From Bifidobacterium breve (GTDB lineage Bacteria > Actinomycetota > Actinomycetes > Nanopelagicales > Nanopelagicaceae): a stretch of 14,141 nt of DNA. The DNA is taken from positions 1 to 14,141 of the forward strand of contig CAMBGL010000022.1 of the NCBI GenBank assembly GCA_945866155.1, in the 5' to 3' direction. This document shows positions 13,501 to 14,141 of this stretch, in pieces. Each line of letters opens with the position of its first letter. Positions within the stretch are counted from its first letter, which is position 1. The position numbers and the translations under genes were made by a program. The notes under the pieces were generated by a model. The model did no database searches. It saw only the letters and a list, made by a program, of their open reading frames with translations, and was not told the origin of the DNA.

Positions 13501-14141
13501 ATGACGACATCAGCAAATGAGTTATATGGCTCACCGAAGCGCCAGATATCTATCATCCTGCCAGTTCTCAATGAAGCCGATCATCTTGAAGAGTCGCTTC
13601 GATCGATACTGTCTCAGGATTATTTAGGAGATATCGAAATAATTCTTGCTATCGGGCCATCTCATGATGGAACAGAAAAGATTGCACAAGCCCTTGCTCA
13701 AAAGGATTCACGAATAGTTCTTGTCGAAAATCCAAGTGGTCGAACTGCTAGTGCTCTCAATATTGCAATTGCAGCAACAAAGTATTCAATCATTGTCCGC
13801 GTCGATGGCCATTCACAAATACCAAAGAATTACTTGACTTTAGTCTCGGAAATTCTTGAAAAAACTGGCGCAGTAAATGTTGGTGGAGTTATGGATGCAC
13901 AAGGGCGTACCCTTTTTGAACGTGGAGTTGCACGCGCAATGAAGAGCGCACTCGGTGTTGGTGCATCACGCTTTCATACAGGAGGTGCCGCAGGCGAGGT
14001 AGATACTGTTTATCTAGGAGCATTTAGAAAAGAGGCACTTATTGCAGTGGGTTGTTTCGATGAGAGATTTACGCGTGCACAAGATTGGGAACTCAATTAC
14101 AGATTGCGCAGCGCTGGAGGAAAGATTTATTTCGATCCACG
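13501..14141 (+). CDS. Family 2 glycosyltransferase, ExoA-like (partial)
   Basis: The first 213 codons of a glycosyltransferase that leaves the window on the right. The GT-A fold starts with QISIILPVLNEADHLEESL (15-33), typical of family GT2. IGPSHDGT (51-58) follows, then RTASALNIAIAA (81-92), the DXD-like VDGHS (101-105) that binds the nucleotide-sugar metal, VGGVMDAQG (128-136), VDTVYLGAFRKEAL (167-180) and the catalytic acceptor segment CFDERF..AQDWELNYRLR (185-203). The VDGHS plus VDTVYLGAFR combination points to the succinoglycan ExoA subgroup, which adds a glucosyl residue to a lipid-linked sugar. The sugar and acceptor here are unknown. The C-terminal part, with possible membrane helices in ExoA, is not visible. 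The gene diverges from the LCP ligase and likely works on the same glycopolymer (inference). The start is the first ATG after a GGAGG. Confidence 0.88.
   Translation, partial: MTTSANELYGSPKRQISIILPVLNEADHLEESLRSILSQDYLGDIEIILAIGPSHDGTEKIAQALAQKDSRIVLVENPSGRTASALNIAIAATKYSIIVRVDGHSQIPKNYLTLVSEILEKTGAVNVGGVMDAQGRTLFERGVARAMKSALGVGASRFHTGGAAGEVDTVYLGAFRKEALIAVGCFDERFTRAQDWELNYRLRSAGGKIYFDP

Noticed and set aside
1..14141. Mobile elements, CRISPR arrays, tRNA/rRNA genes, phage or defence genes
   Set aside because: No repeats, transposase motifs, tRNA-like folds or defence domains were recognised; nearly all of the sequence is assigned to conserved core genes.

Overview
The window looks like a piece of chromosome from a streamlined, moderately AT-rich actinobacterium. 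The best guess is a freshwater acI / Nanopelagicales-type organism; this is inference from gene content, compactness and base composition, not a database match. Actinobacterial signs include an acyl-CoA carboxylase built from a fused biotin carboxylase/BCCP chain, a single-chain carboxyltransferase and a tiny epsilon subunit next to maf. Others are a birA, purK, purE, LCP-protein order that, from memory, resembles the Mycobacterium Rv3265-Rv3315 region in shortened form, and an adenosine deaminase with the NTDN variant motif. No mobile elements, tRNAs, rRNAs, CRISPR arrays or phage genes were seen. Almost all of the DNA is coding, and the longest non-coding stretch is 117 bp (516-632).

Layout. 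Positions 1-515 (minus strand) hold cytidine deaminase followed by the start of a probable cytochrome P450 that runs off the left edge. A divergent promoter region (516-632) separates these from a plus-strand adenosine deaminase (633-1727), whose 3' end overlaps the convergent phosphohexomutase gene by 18 bp. A tightly packed minus-strand operon runs from 8232 down to 1710: carboxyltransferase, epsilon subunit, Maf, biotin carboxylase/BCCP, purine nucleoside phosphorylase, PGM2-like sugar-phosphate mutase. The ends of neighbouring genes overlap or lie within 4 bp. From the same 18-bp gap (8233-8250) the plus-strand set birA-purK-purE diverges. It ends 1 bp from a convergent minus-strand set: LCP ligase, UDP-glucose dehydrogenase, CoA-binding protein. 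A partial ExoA-like glycosyltransferase leaves divergently from the LCP gene at the right edge.

How the genes fit together. One theme is nucleoside salvage. Cdd and Add deaminate cytidine and adenosine, PNP phosphorolyses purine nucleosides to base plus (deoxy)ribose-1-phosphate, and the mutase probably moves that phosphate into the pentose phosphate pool. A second theme is acyl-CoA carboxylation. The alpha, beta and epsilon subunits form the complex, and BirA, transcribed from the other face of the same promoter, biotinylates the alpha subunit. PurK/PurE carry out the CO2-fixing step of de novo purine synthesis. The right end encodes surface glycopolymer functions: UDP-glucuronate supply, glycosyl transfer and attachment to the wall.

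The most notable non-coding signal is a repeated leaderless start architecture. Seven genes have a TANNNT -10 hexamer exactly 6 or 7 nt before their start codon. Two of these hexamers overlap head-on as a 7-bp palindrome and appear to form a bidirectional promoter between the carboxylase operon and birA. I found no previously undescribed protein system; the genes are mostly recognisable core metabolism.
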